DNA from: Nakazawaea peltata
Lineage: Eukaryota > Ascomycota > Pichiomycetes > Alaninales > Pachysolenaceae
DNA length: 64,000 nucleotides
Direction: 5' to 3'
Assembly: GCA_001599355.1 (NCBI GenBank)
Contig: BCGQ01000005.1
Span: 686,222-750,221, forward strand
The position numbers and the translations under genes are program-made. Below, piece after piece: positions 9,148 to 19,073 of the stretch (the stretch's first letter is position 1; every line of letters starts with the position of its first letter). Below the pieces are notes generated by a model. That model had not been told where the DNA came from, searched no databases, and saw only the letters and a list, made by a program, of their open reading frames with translations.

Positions 9148-10602
9148 TCACACCCATACTATCACATTATCAACACTACCACTAACAAAATAATTCCTAT
9201 ATGTTGGAGTAGCATCTAACTCCCCCAGCGAAGATATTGGACTAGCAAACAGAAGACAATTAACAAAAGTGTCATGCAGACTAAGAGTAGAAACACATCT
9301 ACAATCATCAGAAAGATCCCATACACGTATAGTCTTATCATCACTACAACTGAAGAGGAATTGACCATTTGGATGGACCAGCAAATCTCTAACCCAAGAA
9401 GAATGTTGAGATAAGGTCAAAATGAGCTGGGATTGAGGGTTAAGCAGAGCCAAAGGCAGTCGATGAGGTCTCAATTGAGGAATCGGAAGTAACCAAACCT
9501 TTATAGTATCATCACGGCCACAAGTGACACAGTATTTATAGCCCAATTCCTCATAAGTTGATTTTGGGACCAGCAGATCGAAATCAGATCTGTTACCCCC
9601 AAATAAGAACTTGGTAGCGAGCGAATCTAAGTATTTGTAACTGGAAGAAGGGAAGAATCTACAGTTCTCTACGACCTGATGATGACCAACCAGTAACAGA
9701 ATACCATTACCACTTTCTAAATGGGTAAGACGGGTACTTTGGTCATTTGAACAAGAAAGAAGATACTCTCCAGTTGAATTTAAGTCAATTTTACGGACCC
9801 AATCGCTATGACCTACAAAGGTTTTGAGACACCAGCCAGAATTGATATCCCAGATCTTGACTGAGCAATCTCTGGAGCATGAGATCAACTGGTTCTCTTT
9901 CTTGGGATTGAATATAATACAAGATACTAAATGATCATGCCCAGTGAGGGAACGGATGGGGGAGAAATCGGGACCCCAAATTTTGATGACGAGATCTGCC
10001 GAGCACGACAGCAAGAGCACCAGTTTACGTGTACTCGTGGTGGCCTCAAGTGCAATCTCGTTCCTTGAGAACCGTACAAAGTTGACGTTCTTCGTATGGG
10101 CATTTTTAAGGTATTTGACTGGTTCACCTAAGTTTAGGAGGTCCCAGATAATGATCAGACCGTCAGAGGTACCAATAGCGACGAGTGGTTCGAATGGGTG
10201 GATATCACATGAGGTCACTGAGGATGACCCGAAGTTCCTGATCACTTTGCCAGGTCCATTGGGCACCCATGAACCGTTGGAGGAGGAATTTGATATTGAA
10301 ACACCAGCTGGTGACGCCTGTTTGTATTGATCGAGTGTGGACTCCAATTCCATGATTTGCTTTTGGAGCCTGAGCACGGCTGTCCATTTCTTCACAAGGT
10401 AATTCTCTGGAATCGACCCCAGCATCGACTTCTGATACTCATCCGGATCAACTCCAAGGACTGACTGGAGTTGATGGGAGAGCTGTGTTTTGTCCGAGAT
10501 ATCAGGATTGGACTCTATTAAGGGAAGGAGATATTGGACGAGCGACTTGTGAAGCTCGAGCTGTTGTCGTGTAGTCAACGATGACCCCGGAGTTGAATTC
10601 AT
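9148..10602 (-). CDS. PAC1: dynein regulator Pac1 (LIS1 homologue)
   Basis: LIS1/Pac1 protein of 484 aa. It regulates cytoplasmic dynein at microtubule plus ends and is needed for nuclear migration. The N-terminus has the family signature: a LisH-like helix (TRQQLELHKSLVQYL, residues 11-25) and then a coiled coil containing VKKWTAVLRLQKQIMELE at about 70-87, which parallels EKKWTSVVRLQKKIMELE of Lis1. A beta-propeller of WD40 repeats follows from about 115 to the end, with recognisable GHDHLVSCIIF, GHSDWVRK, HSSWVRDLLVHP and DKTIRVWD units. It converges with VPH1 and lies downstream of SAT4 on the same strand. Confidence 0.9.
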   Translation of the reverse strand: MNSTPGSSLTTRQQLELHKSLVQYLLPLIESNPDISDKTQLSHQLQSVLGVDPDEYQKSMLGSIPENYLVKKWTAVLRLQKQIMELESTLDQYKQASPAGVSISNSSSNGSWVPNGPGKVIRNFGSSSVTSCDIHPFEPLVAIGTSDGLIIIWDLLNLGEPVKYLKNAHTKNVNFVRFSRNEIALEATTSTRKLVLLLSCSADLVIKIWGPDFSPIRSLTGHDHLVSCIIFNPKKENQLISCSRDCSVKIWDINSGWCLKTFVGHSDWVRKIDLNSTGEYLLSCSNDQSTRLTHLESGNGILLLVGHHQVVENCRFFPSSSYKYLDSLATKFLFGGNRSDFDLLVPKSTYEELGYKYCVTCGRDDTIKVWLLPIPQLRPHRLPLALLNPQSQLILTLSQHSSWVRDLLVHPNGQFLFSCSDDKTIRVWDLSDDCRCVSTLSLHDTFVNCLLFASPISSLGELDATPTYRNYFVSGSVDNVIVWV

Positions 10603-10751
10603 CTTGGTCGTTTTATCGGACGAGTGTCACGGTGTCACCTTTTTTTTCAGAATACTGACAAACCTTGTTTTTATTTTTATTTATCTGACGCGCGAGCTTC
10701 AAATAATTCATACATAAATCTGCAAGATGAGAGAAAAAATTATTTATTACA

Positions 10752-12878
10752 CTAGTTTTCCTTGTGATTATCAGGTTGGGGTTCTTCACCTTGAACCACC
10801 GTATGTTTGTGACCAGGGTCTGAGAATAACCTGCCGTTCTCCACGGTACACATATGAATCTCATTGAACCAGCTGTCGTTGAAAATATCATCCATCGTTG
10901 CTCTTTGGTTCACGTCTACCGCAAGCATTCGAGAGATCAAAGGTCTGGCCAGATGTGGAAGCAATCTCATCAATCTATAAGGACCGTGAATTTGTTTATG
11001 TGAGGATTTATGCTGTCTACGTTCTGGTTTTTCTGATTTGACTTTGGTTTCGTTTTGCTCTTCAGTGGCAGGGGCTAAGTGGTCATCATTTTGCTTTGGT
11101 TCCAGAGGAGTTGGGACTTCTTTGGTTTCGTTTGGTTGATCTTCAGGGACAGTAGCCATGTGGTTATTTTGCGTTTGGTCGAGAGGCGTTTGGGCCAGGT
11201 TGATGTCATGAGGTAGAGGTTTGGAGTCGGTTGTCATTATGATATCTTTAGGAGAAGCTGGGGCTTCAATAGGAGGGGAAGGGGTTTTGACAGAATGGTC
11301 TGGGGCTGGTGAATGGTCTGGAGCTGGTGAATGATCCATTTCATGATCCGGTTGATCCGGTTGATCCAGTTGATCCAGTTGATCCAGTTGGTGATCCAGT
11401 TGCTCATCCTCATGCTCTTTCTCACATCCTACATTCTGATAATTCTCTTTACTGGAATCAACTTCTTTATCTGTAACCTCCTGTTGCTGCTGCTGATGCC
11501 CATTAAGAATATCCAGAACAGCATCCAAATCAGGTCTTTGTTGCAGTCTCTGTTGCAGATGTTGTTCCATAAGTTTCTGTTTCCTCTTGGCCATCAACAC
11601 CTTATGATTCTCTGCACTCTTAACATAATCATGTGGCAGATCATCCTCCATACAATACAATTTGAAACTCGGATCTGAAACCTTAGGTGCCTTCCATGGG
11701 AATCTTCTTAATGTCATACAACAATATATAATCAGAATAGACCACACATCGACTAACTGAGGATCGTAAGATTGAGTAGATGTAAGCACTTCTGGAGCCA
11801 AATATGGATCAGAACCTACAACTCCATGCGCTAATACAACCTCATCTTCAAATGGATACTTAAAAACCACAGCAGACCCAAAGTCAATGATCTTCACAAT
11901 ACCATCCATAGTCACTACACAATTATCCAACTTCAAATCTCGATGAGCTAAACCTGTAGAATGCAAATAACGAGTCCCCGACAGAATCTGTTTGAGACAA
12001 CAATTGATTTCAGAACGGGTCATTTTACCCGACATAACTACGGCAAAGAAATCAATAGGAGCGTACTCCATCACCTCATAATAATGGTTATTATCACAGA
12101 TGATATCCAAAGTTTGAATGATGTTGGGATGATGTAAAGTCGACCCAATACAAAACTCCAGTGTACATTTTTTACTGTAATCTTTAAGAGACTCGTTTGG
12201 TCTTCTTGGACGGAACTCTTTGACGGCAAAAGTTTTGTTATCACTCTCTCTTTTCAATAATCTAACCGAACCACCAACACCCGATCCGATCACTTTACCT
12301 AATTTACCATACTTCTTATTAATTGAGCCTTCTATATCGTCGTGGAAATTTGAATATGTGTTTACTATCATATTATTCTGAGAATCATGAGTGAAGGTGG
12401 GGGATTGTAATACTTTGGACGACAGATCTGAATGGTTATGGTTACGAGAAGAAGCTGAAGCTGAAGCTCCGGAGCCTCCGGAACCTCCATGAGTTCCAGA
12501 ACCTCCCCCACTCGACGTCTGAGTAAGGGTCTTCTTTGAAGGTCTGAAAAACCTCTTCAATTCCACCATAGATCCATGGTGATGTCCATTGGATCCCGAC
12601 AGTTCAGTCTGAGAAATAGGCGTCAGCGGCGACGGCGGTGTATTACGGCGGTGTTGAAGCACCAGAACATGATGATCATCATGGTCTAATGAAGTCTGAG
12701 ATGCATTGGAAGAAGATTTGCCCAAAAAGCCGAGGAAGGACCGCTTCCCCAGAGATGAGCTGATAGATGCAGATGAAGGTAACGAATGGTTCAAGTGAGG
12801 TTGAGAATGCTGCTGTGACGAGGGCAATGTCCCTCCGTGATGTTTGGACTCGAAAAACTTATTTGGCATCGTTTTCAA
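10752..12878 (-). CDS. SAT4: Ser/Thr kinase of the Hal4/Hal5 family (Sat4)
   Basis: Fungal NPR/HAL-family kinase, 708 aa. In S. cerevisiae Sat4/Hal4 stabilises nutrient transporters and activates Trk potassium uptake, giving salt tolerance. A long Ser/Gly/His-rich N-terminus precedes the kinase domain. Visible kinase motifs are the Gly loop GSGVGGSV (about 198-205), [13 protein letters not shown] (about 311), DFGSA (about 331) and [26 protein letters not shown] and FPWKAPK are typical of Sat4. About 230 low-complexity residues (roughly 403-630), including DQL/DQP and DHSPAP repeats, are inserted before the last kinase helices ([23 protein letters not shown]). The end, MCTVENG...[11 protein letters not shown], also matches Sat4. 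A repeat-rich insert makes length variation between strains likely. Confidence 0.88.
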   Translation of the reverse strand: MKTMPNKFFESKHHGGTLPSSQQHSQPHLNHSLPSSASISSSLGKRSFLGFLGKSSSNASQTSLDHDDHHVLVLQHRRNTPPSPLTPISQTELSGSNGHHHGSMVELKRFFRPSKKTLTQTSSGGGSGTHGGSGGSGASASASSRNHNHSDLSSKVLQSPTFTHDSQNNMIVNTYSNFHDDIEGSINKKYGKLGKVIGSGVGGSVRLLKRESDNKTFAVKEFRPRRPNESLKDYSKKCTLEFCIGSTLHHPNIIQTLDIICDNNHYYEVMEYAPIDFFAVVMSGKMTRSEINCCLKQILSGTRYLHSTGLAHRDLKLDNCVVTMDGIVKIIDFGSAVVFKYPFEDEVVLAHGVVGSDPYLAPEVLTSTQSYDPQLVDVWSILIIYCCMTLRRFPWKAPKVSDPSFKLYCMEDDLPHDYVKSAENHKVLMAKRKQKLMEQHLQQRLQQRPDLDAVLDILNGHQQQQQEVTDKEVDSSKENYQNVGCEKEHEDEQLDHQLDQLDQLDQPDQPDHEMDHSPAPDHSPAPDHSVKTPSPPIEAPASPKDIIMTTDSKPLPHDINLAQTPLDQTQNNHMATVPEDQPNETKEVPTPLEPKQNDDHLAPATEEQNETKVKSEKPERRQHKSSHKQIHGPYRLMRLLPHLARPLISRMLAVDVNQRATMDDIFNDSWFNEIHMCTVENGRLFSDPGHKHTVVQGEEPQPDNHKEN
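11335..11402 (-). repeat. 9-bp tandem repeat inside SAT4 coding sequence
   Basis: Units of GTTGATCCA/G repeat about six times on the + strand. They encode [15 protein letters not shown] in the disordered insert of the kinase. The unit is a multiple of three, so copy-number change would keep the frame. Confidence 0.85.
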
Positions 12879-13841
12879 TATTTGGGAGTTAACTTAAAGT
12901 GACATTGACAAATGAAGTACTGACGTTCATGTGATGAGCTGACGATAGAGTGGACCGGATGTTATACGATGCGACGTGCTAGGTATCCACAGCTTGACAC
13001 TATTAGCTTGACACTTTAGCTCGGCGGTTAGTGAAAGAGTCAGAATTTGATCAGGAAAAATAAAATTTAGGAAGGGAAGGGAGGGAAGAGGAGGGAAAAA
13101 CAGGAGAGGTGAGCAGAGATTGGTAGGGAAGGGAGGGAAAAGCAGGGAAGGAGGTGGGAAAGAGGTGGAAGCGAGTGCAAGCGCAGAGGTGGAAGGGTGG
13201 AGGAAAGTGGAGGGGTGGAGGAGGAGGAGCGTGGAGCTGAATGGAGTAGAACTCACGCAGATCAAAGAAACATCTTGTGATGTGCTCCTCACGCCCGAAT
13301 TAATAACTAGCCCTGCCTAGCCCTGTTCGCCTCATCCTTAACTATTTTCACTATGAGTGCGCGCACTGATGCGCTCACAATGTGTCATCAACTGTTGCTT
13401 ATTTTCTGTTAAAAATATGTACTCGGCATCTTATCCGAGACTTTTAAGCCGAGAATGAAGAGCAATGGAGGTTGAGAATATTGTAGGGATTACAATTTTA
13501 CTTCACTTTTGCGCTCTACTTAGTTTATAGTTCTTTCTAATTATCATCACTTATATTTGTTCTTATGTCTATTTCCTTCTCCTCTTCTTTCTTGTCCCGA
13601 TTTACACCCCTTTGGTCCTTCCATATTAGTCCTGGCCGGCTCTTATCTCGCACACCCACCTTTTAGCCCCCGATATTAATAAAATGCTCAAATATTCATT
13701 AAAAGTAGTGCACAATCCCCCAATACAACTCTCTGCGCAATTTCACCGCTGGAAGGCACAGGCACCTTTTTACGTGATTCCCTTAGATCGTCGCGGTTAA
13801 CTTCGGATTGGCCTGACTATACCACGATTATCTTTGCTATT
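12879..13841. other. intergenic, divergent SAT4 / CUE1-like promoters
   Basis: About 960 bp between divergent genes with no credible ORF. It contains a polypurine tract (about 13065-13235), a 12-bp perfect palindrome AGTGCGCGCACT at 13356-13367, and a CTCGGC/GCCGAG inverted repeat (13422-13427 with 13448-13453). The last 300 bp are pyrimidine-rich promoter DNA of the CUE1-like gene. Confidence 0.6.
13065..13235. repeat. polypurine (GGGAAGGA-rich) tract
   Basis: About 170 bp of almost pure A/G on the + strand with many GGGAAGG and GGTGGA units, in the SAT4/CUE1 divergent region. Open frames across it are low-complexity and not genes. Confidence 0.75.
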
Positions 13842-14378
13842 ATGTTGGATTTAGATACTTCGACTATCAACTTCTTGATCGTTCTTGTTATTTTATTCTT
13901 TGCGATCAAATACTTTGCATCTCTGCCAGCTCCTCCGGCTAAGAAAAGAGCCGCCACAAGGAAAGCTTCCAGTGCATCTGGTTCACGTTCAACTCCGGAT
14001 CAAGTTTCTGAGGAGGCTACCTCTTCTGGAGTAGATGAATCTAAGAAATCTACAAAGAAATCCACCAAGAGTCGCCCAGTCACCAAAAGTATGGTGGAAA
14101 TTGTGCAACTGATGGCTCCACATCTTACAGAGGAACAGATCGTGTACGATTTAAACAAAACTGGTTCTATTGAAGATACTATTAATAAAATCCTTGAAAA
14201 TGACGGTAAGTTACCCGACCCACCAATGAAAGAGAGCAAGCTGAAGAAGACAAAAAAATGGGCCTCCACTGAAGAAGAGAGAACTCTTAATTTGGCTCAA
14301 AAGAAAGAGGCTATGATTGCCAATCTGAGGCTGAGAATGAAGGCTCAATTATCAAACGAGATAGATTTGAATTTATGA
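13842..14378 (+). CDS. CUE1: CUE-domain ER membrane protein (Cue1-like)
   Basis: 178-aa protein with one N-terminal membrane anchor (about residues 9-29, INFLIVLVILFFAIKYF). A Lys/Ser/Thr-rich linker leads to a CUE ubiquitin-binding domain (about 83-122). The domain shows MVEIVQLMAPHLTEEQI and the di-leucine-type end TINKIL. A charged C-terminal helix (KKWASTEEERTLNLAQKKEAMIANLRLR) is placed like the Ubc7-binding region of Cue1. In yeast Cue1 recruits the E2 Ubc7 to ER ubiquitin ligases for ER-associated degradation. The related Cue4 lacks a clear role; the C-terminal helix favours Cue1. Its stop codon is one base from the SAP30 stop on the other strand. Confidence 0.78.
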   Translation: MLDLDTSTINFLIVLVILFFAIKYFASLPAPPAKKRAATRKASSASGSRSTPDQVSEEATSSGVDESKKSTKKSTKSRPVTKSMVEIVQLMAPHLTEEQIVYDLNKTGSIEDTINKILENDGKLPDPPMKESKLKKTKKWASTEEERTLNLAQKKEAMIANLRLRMKAQLSNEIDLNL

Positions 14379-14379
14379 A

Positions 14380-14967
14380 TTAGTCTTTCGATTGTTGTTG
14401 CTGGTTACCAATGGCTGATGAAGATACCCCCAGCCCACCATTTGGTGCCCCACTATTTGTAAACTTCAATTTAAATGCTTTATCCTGGTTATTAACTTTG
14501 TAGATGAAATTAGTAATGGCCTCACTTTCCTTGACTGCCATACTATTGAAATGCTTCTTCACCACCAGTGCTAATTCAGGCTTCAGTACACGGTTCTTGT
14601 GGATATATGAGTATGACTTTTCCCCGATCTTCGATTCAAGGAGGTATCCATTCAACGTGAGGCAACTTTTGACAGGCCCATTCTCTTGGCCATTATTGAG
14701 GTAAAACTTGGAATAGTTCCTCAACTCGCGGTCACTGAGACTCTCAAAGTCTAATGGATCTATAGGTTTTCTGTCTTGAGGACCATTTGAATGTATATGC
14801 TTCAGTAAAAACTCCTTCTGTGACTGTTGCAATGCCAGGTTTCTGGCTTTGGCGCTAGCACGACTTGTCGTGTTGGCTGACGTGGAAACGCCGCCATTAT
14901 TTGTATCCGACTCGGAGTTCGAGTGTTCAGCTGTCTGATGTAAAGCAGCAGATCTTCTAGGTGCCAT
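14380..14967 (-). CDS. SAP30: Sap30, subunit of the Rpd3L histone deacetylase
   Basis: 195-aa Sap30 orthologue (about 201 aa in S. cerevisiae). It bridges Sin3 and Rpd3 in the nuclear Rpd3L co-repressor. After a disordered N-terminus come PLDFESLSDRELRNYSKFYL and then the conserved block LTLNGYLLESKIGEKSYSY. Next are ELALVVKKHFNSMAVKESEAI and NFIYKVNNQDKAFKLKF, each aligning with yeast Sap30 (LTLQGYLLGSKLGAKTYSY; FIYKVKNQKKKFKMEF). The order and spacing of these blocks make the call firm. About 20 residues after the last block (Gly/Ser/Gln-rich) extend beyond the yeast protein. Confidence 0.9.
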   Translation of the reverse strand: MAPRRSAALHQTAEHSNSESDTNNGGVSTSANTTSRASAKARNLALQQSQKEFLLKHIHSNGPQDRKPIDPLDFESLSDRELRNYSKFYLNNGQENGPVKSCLTLNGYLLESKIGEKSYSYIHKNRVLKPELALVVKKHFNSMAVKESEAITNFIYKVNNQDKAFKLKFTNSGAPNGGLGVSSSAIGNQQQQSKD

Positions 14968-17819
14968 CGTTTAGTAGTTTGTAGCGGCTGGTGTTAACGC
15001 CTAAACCTCTTCTTTTACTCTTCATCGGGATTTTTTCTGTTTTCCTTGCAATTGAGCAAAATATTAAAATAGACAAAGCACTGACAAACTTTAATAGACA
15101 ATTGAAGTAATTAGAGTAAAATTTCTTATTTAAAGGCTAGGCAGACAGGGGACTACGGGGTCCATGTCTGGGGTCGAAGAAGAGGGAATCACGATGGTGG
15201 CCTCAAATTACCAACATTGCTACGGGAACGTGTAAGGAAATGACATTAACTAACTCTCTTTCTTTGTCATCTTAGCGGCAATCGGGTACCGCCCCATGTC
15301 TTTGTCTATCTCGTTCCCCTCTCACGTTCGATTATCTAAGAAGATCGACGAAGGATGACTACACTCGAAACTTTATTTTTTTCTGATTTTAGAATTAAAA
15401 TTCAGTTCAGTCGTTTTTCAGACCCTTCGGAGAGATTTCCGAAATAGTTAATTTCTCCTTTGCATTTCCAGAATCAATTTTCTTGGTTTTTGTTTTATTT
15501 TGTTCAGAACAGTAGATCCAACACTAAATAGCCCCAAGTTTTCTAGTATTGCCTGTTCCGAAACGTGGTGCTAATCCTATTGTTAATACCAACTGTGTCA
15601 CTGCAAACGTATTTTTGTCTTCTTTCAGCCCCGGTTGATACTTTCCCAAATAAGACTACTCGGCGAAGTACAAGCTGCACAGAAAGTCCAACTCGGGACA
15701 ATAAACTTATTAAAGAATTAGCTTCTTTTGGAACTCAAGCCAAAAAAACAGACTTTGAGGGGCTTTTCGACTCCCGTTACTTCCTATGAGATCGGATATC
15801 CTAATGATTCTTTGAAGATTTGAAATAGTGTAACTAGGGCCCCTGGTCCCATAGAAGTTGGTCATGGGGAAGCAAAGCGCGGCTAACAAGAACTTTTTAA
15901 CAAAAGGTACTCCTTAAACTAAAATTAGAAAAGCCTTTGTGCAGTCACCTTTCAATCGGGGCCCTTATTCTACGTAAATCACTATTTTTGAGGTCTGAAG
16001 GACAAGCAAATTTGAGCTTCACAACTGTGTGCATCAGCTTTTGCATACTTTTCTCATAGTGAGATAAGCGCCAGTATTCTAAAAATGTTAATCCAAAAGC
16101 ACTACAGGTTAATTAGTCGTCGCAATAGATCCCTAAAGCATCGATATAGAGGACAGTTCTATTGTTGTAGGGTCCAATTTCTCCAATAAATTCAATCAAG
16201 AGATTGCTTACTTCCTGGACAAGGCGTCTTGTCTACTTCTTTTAGTTGCTGGACCTATATTGTCTAAGAAGAAACGAAAATCGCTTCTTGCCAGATTGCG
16301 CGGTCGAATTTAGTGCTTGCGCACAAAGATGGTGTCGAACGCTCAAAAAAGTTTATTTTTGTAGTCATCACTGACTTTATTGTCGCTTGTCTCCGTGCGT
16401 ATCCTTTTTTTAGCGTAAAGTGAGCAGAAACGAGCAGTTTGTCGCAGAAAAGGTGTTCTGAAAGAAAAAACGAAGAGCACTCAGATAGTTAGCACATACA
16501 TTATGATAACTTACATACACAACGATAAAACTAAGAAAAACGTTCAGGTCGAGAGACTGTTCTTCGAAAAGATATGTCCCTTATCTCTAGTGAAATCGAC
16601 TCGCCTGTATTCATGCGAGCGAAAAAAGGTTGTTATCTTAAATATCCCAACACTCATATTTGCGAATTATCTGAACCCCTCTCACTTTTATTTACAAAGT
16701 ATACAAGTATTTATTGTTGGGCAACCCAATTAAAGCTTGCTGTACTTGTACAAGTCTTAAAAAAGTTATTTTGACTCCTCTTTGATCAGGTAAAGAGCTC
16801 GTTGACTCAAAGAAGATTGACTGGATTTTCAGAAAGCCAAGAAATCTATTCAAAAATTAAACTTTTTCTCAAACGAACAGCGATATCGAAAGATCATGCA
16901 AAGTCTTTCAAAAAAGTAGAAAAAAGTTTTCTTGTGCTTCCTTGAAGCGCTAAGATTGAAGATTTTAAAGGGCTTTAAGGAGTTATTCTGAGAATAATGA
17001 AGAACGACCAACTTAAATTTAAGCTCTCTTGCATTTCTTTTTTTTATTTTTAATGAAAATTCACTGTTGAATATATAAACCGAAGGCAACCCCAGAGTAT
17101 ACTGGGGATCATAGTAATTCGAAATTGGAGGTTTCAATTTATCAAACTCTTGAGAAGTGATATTTTTGACCTAAAAGACACTTCGGTAGTAGCCTTTCAA
17201 TCGCGACTAATTTACTGTGTTAACCTGGGGTTTTTTTTACTGTTAGTTTATCACATATCTTAAGAGCACTCTACTACTAAATTACAACTCTGGATTAGTT
17301 GACCTAAGAACAAGGATTCATTGAATTTACCTTGATCGAGCTTCAAGTTAACGTGGCATTCTCTGGTTGGTCTTGAAGCATTTCATACCCTAAGGGCTTG
17401 TCCTTATCCAGAATTTCCAAGAAAAGCAACACCTAAGTGTGAATTTTCTTGTCTTTTCTTTTTTGTTTTTGCTCCTTTTATTTTCTGTTCCGAAGTTCCA
17501 GAAGCGTTTTCGGTATTCCAAACTGAACGTCCGGACAGTCAGTGCGCATTTTGTCAGTCAACGTGCACACCAATTGAGGATCAGACATTGTTGTTTCCCT
17601 GTCAATTCGATCTCATCCATTTTGTCTGACTCATAATCAGGCTTAAATAACGGGACTACAACTTTTTTTGGCTACGCATACTGTTTTTTTGCCTATTCCG
17701 GCTCTAGCTGCTAAGGAAAAAATCTAGGTGCATAGCTCATTATCTGCAAGGGATATTGTCGGCGATATAAGACTGGACCATCCCCATAACACAAAAACCA
17801 AAATTAAAATAGAACAACG
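14968..17819. other. 2.85-kb gene-poor region upstream of the WOPR gene
   Basis: No credible protein gene; open frames are short and unrelated to known proteins. It begins with the SAP30 promoter. An exact Wor1-type 9-mer (AAACTTTAA) is at 15086-15094. A possible 44-nt intron-like unit is at 15232-15275. The rest is AT-rich with pyrimidine tracts near 17440-17490. Long upstream regions are characteristic of WOPR-family master regulators in Candida, where the leader itself can be kilobases long; a similar arrangement here is inference. Confidence 0.6.
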
Positions 17820-19073
17820 ATGGAGTCGTATCACGGATTGATTCTAACTCCGAGAGGTGCGATGATTCTCTTGGAGCTGCTGCGGGTCGGTTTGATTTCA
17901 AAAACTACACGGCGTCTTAGCGAATTCGAGCGTTCTCGCTTAATTACAAACGGTGCCATCTTCATCTGGGACGAAGTGGAAAGTGGTATGAAGCGTTGGA
18001 CTGATGGTAGATCTTGGAGTGCATCCAGAGTCAGTGGATCCTTCTTGATTTATAAAGAAATGGAAAACACCAAAAATTTTACATTTTTCAATGCTCAACA
18101 GCAACTGCAACAGCAGCAACAACAGTATATGCTGTATCAAAATGGCCATAATGACTTCGGATCGGATCCTCGGAATGAAGATAGTTATCGCTACAAAAAC
18201 AACGGTCTCATAAAACAAAGTTTTTCTTTGACATTGAACAACAATATGAAATTACATTTGATCAGTTACATTAACCAGCTGTATTTGAAGAAATCACAGC
18301 CGAACAGAAGGTCTTCAAATGAACGTCCTCACTACCCTGGAGGTGAGAATGATCAGTATTTATGCAGACCATCAGAGGACCCTCGTTTTGCAAGCTTGAA
18401 ATTCGATCCTTCCTTGTATCCTGAGCTGATTTTGAATTATCAAGATACTATGCCAGATTTCCAACAAGGTTCTGACTCGAACAGTAATAGTTCAAATTCT
18501 GGAAGATCTTCATCTGCCCCAACAAAAACTTCCCCTTCGTCTGCATACGAAAGGACCTCCATCCCAAATAACTACAGAATTCTGTCATCTGTCTCGGGAG
18601 GTAGTCCGATGGGCGGTTTACTGAAATCTCCAAGAGGTTATTACCCAGCTACTGCATCTTTGGCATCTACACCGAACTCTTACTTGCCTCCAATTCCAAA
18701 CTCAGCTGCCGTCTCCTCTTCCCCATCTAGTGTGTACTACACAGCGGGAGTGCCAAGAGTGCTGACAGACTCTCCAGACTATAAACAGTACAACTACATT
18801 CAACTGCAGCTGCAAATTCTGACCCCTCAATATGCACCTCAAATTCATCAGAATACGCAAGCTCCAGATTATCAAAAACAACAGCGATTCCCACAATTTC
18901 TGTACTCGCTTACAGGCACTTCAGTTCCGGAGAGTCATTTCCGTCCTCCAACTCAGCATTCAAGCTCTCCTCTTCATCAAGATCCCGGCATGTATGCATC
19001 CTCGGCTCTGCCTTCTCACCACAGAGAGGATGGAAGGTACTTGAATATGTTGGATAGAAGTTTCAGTTCTTAA
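17820..19073 (+). CDS. WOPR-domain transcriptional regulator (Wor1/Mit1/Ryp1/Gti1 family)
   Basis: 417-aa nuclear DNA-binding protein. The bipartite WOPR domain is clear. Half a (residues about 1-80) holds YHGLILTPRGA, FIWDEVESGMKRWTDGRSWS and SRVSGSFLIYKEME. Half b (about 120-160) holds YRYKNNGLIKQSFSL and MKLHLISYI. A linker with a poly-Gln run separates them. The rest is a Ser/Pro/Gln/Tyr-rich tail typical of activator regions. Family members are master regulators of morphology: Wor1 in Candida white-opaque switching, Ryp1 in Histoplasma, Mit1 in yeast filamentation. The ATG at 17820 lies only a few codons before YHG, as in relatives. The gene stands alone between 2.85 kb of upstream and about 2 kb of downstream non-coding DNA. 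I give no symbol because the paralogue cannot be fixed. Confidence 0.9.
   Translation: MESYHGLILTPRGAMILLELLRVGLISKTTRRLSEFERSRLITNGAIFIWDEVESGMKRWTDGRSWSASRVSGSFLIYKEMENTKNFTFFNAQQQLQQQQQQYMLYQNGHNDFGSDPRNEDSYRYKNNGLIKQSFSLTLNNNMKLHLISYINQLYLKKSQPNRRSSNERPHYPGGENDQYLCRPSEDPRFASLKFDPSLYPELILNYQDTMPDFQQGSDSNSNSSNSGRSSSAPTKTSPSSAYERTSIPNNYRILSSVSGGSPMGGLLKSPRGYYPATASLASTPNSYLPPIPNSAAVSSSPSSVYYTAGVPRVLTDSPDYKQYNYIQLQLQILTPQYAPQIHQNTQAPDYQKQQRFPQFLYSLTGTSVPESHFRPPTQHSSSPLHQDPGMYASSALPSHHREDGRYLNMLDRSFSS

Noticed and set aside
12927-13320. Overlapping frames on both strands over the second polypurine tract
   Set aside because: Low-complexity repeat translation on both strands.
14968-17819. Mobile-element remnant in the WOPR upstream region
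   Set aside because: I looked for terminal repeats, reverse-transcriptase or transposase motifs and found none; size alone is not evidence.
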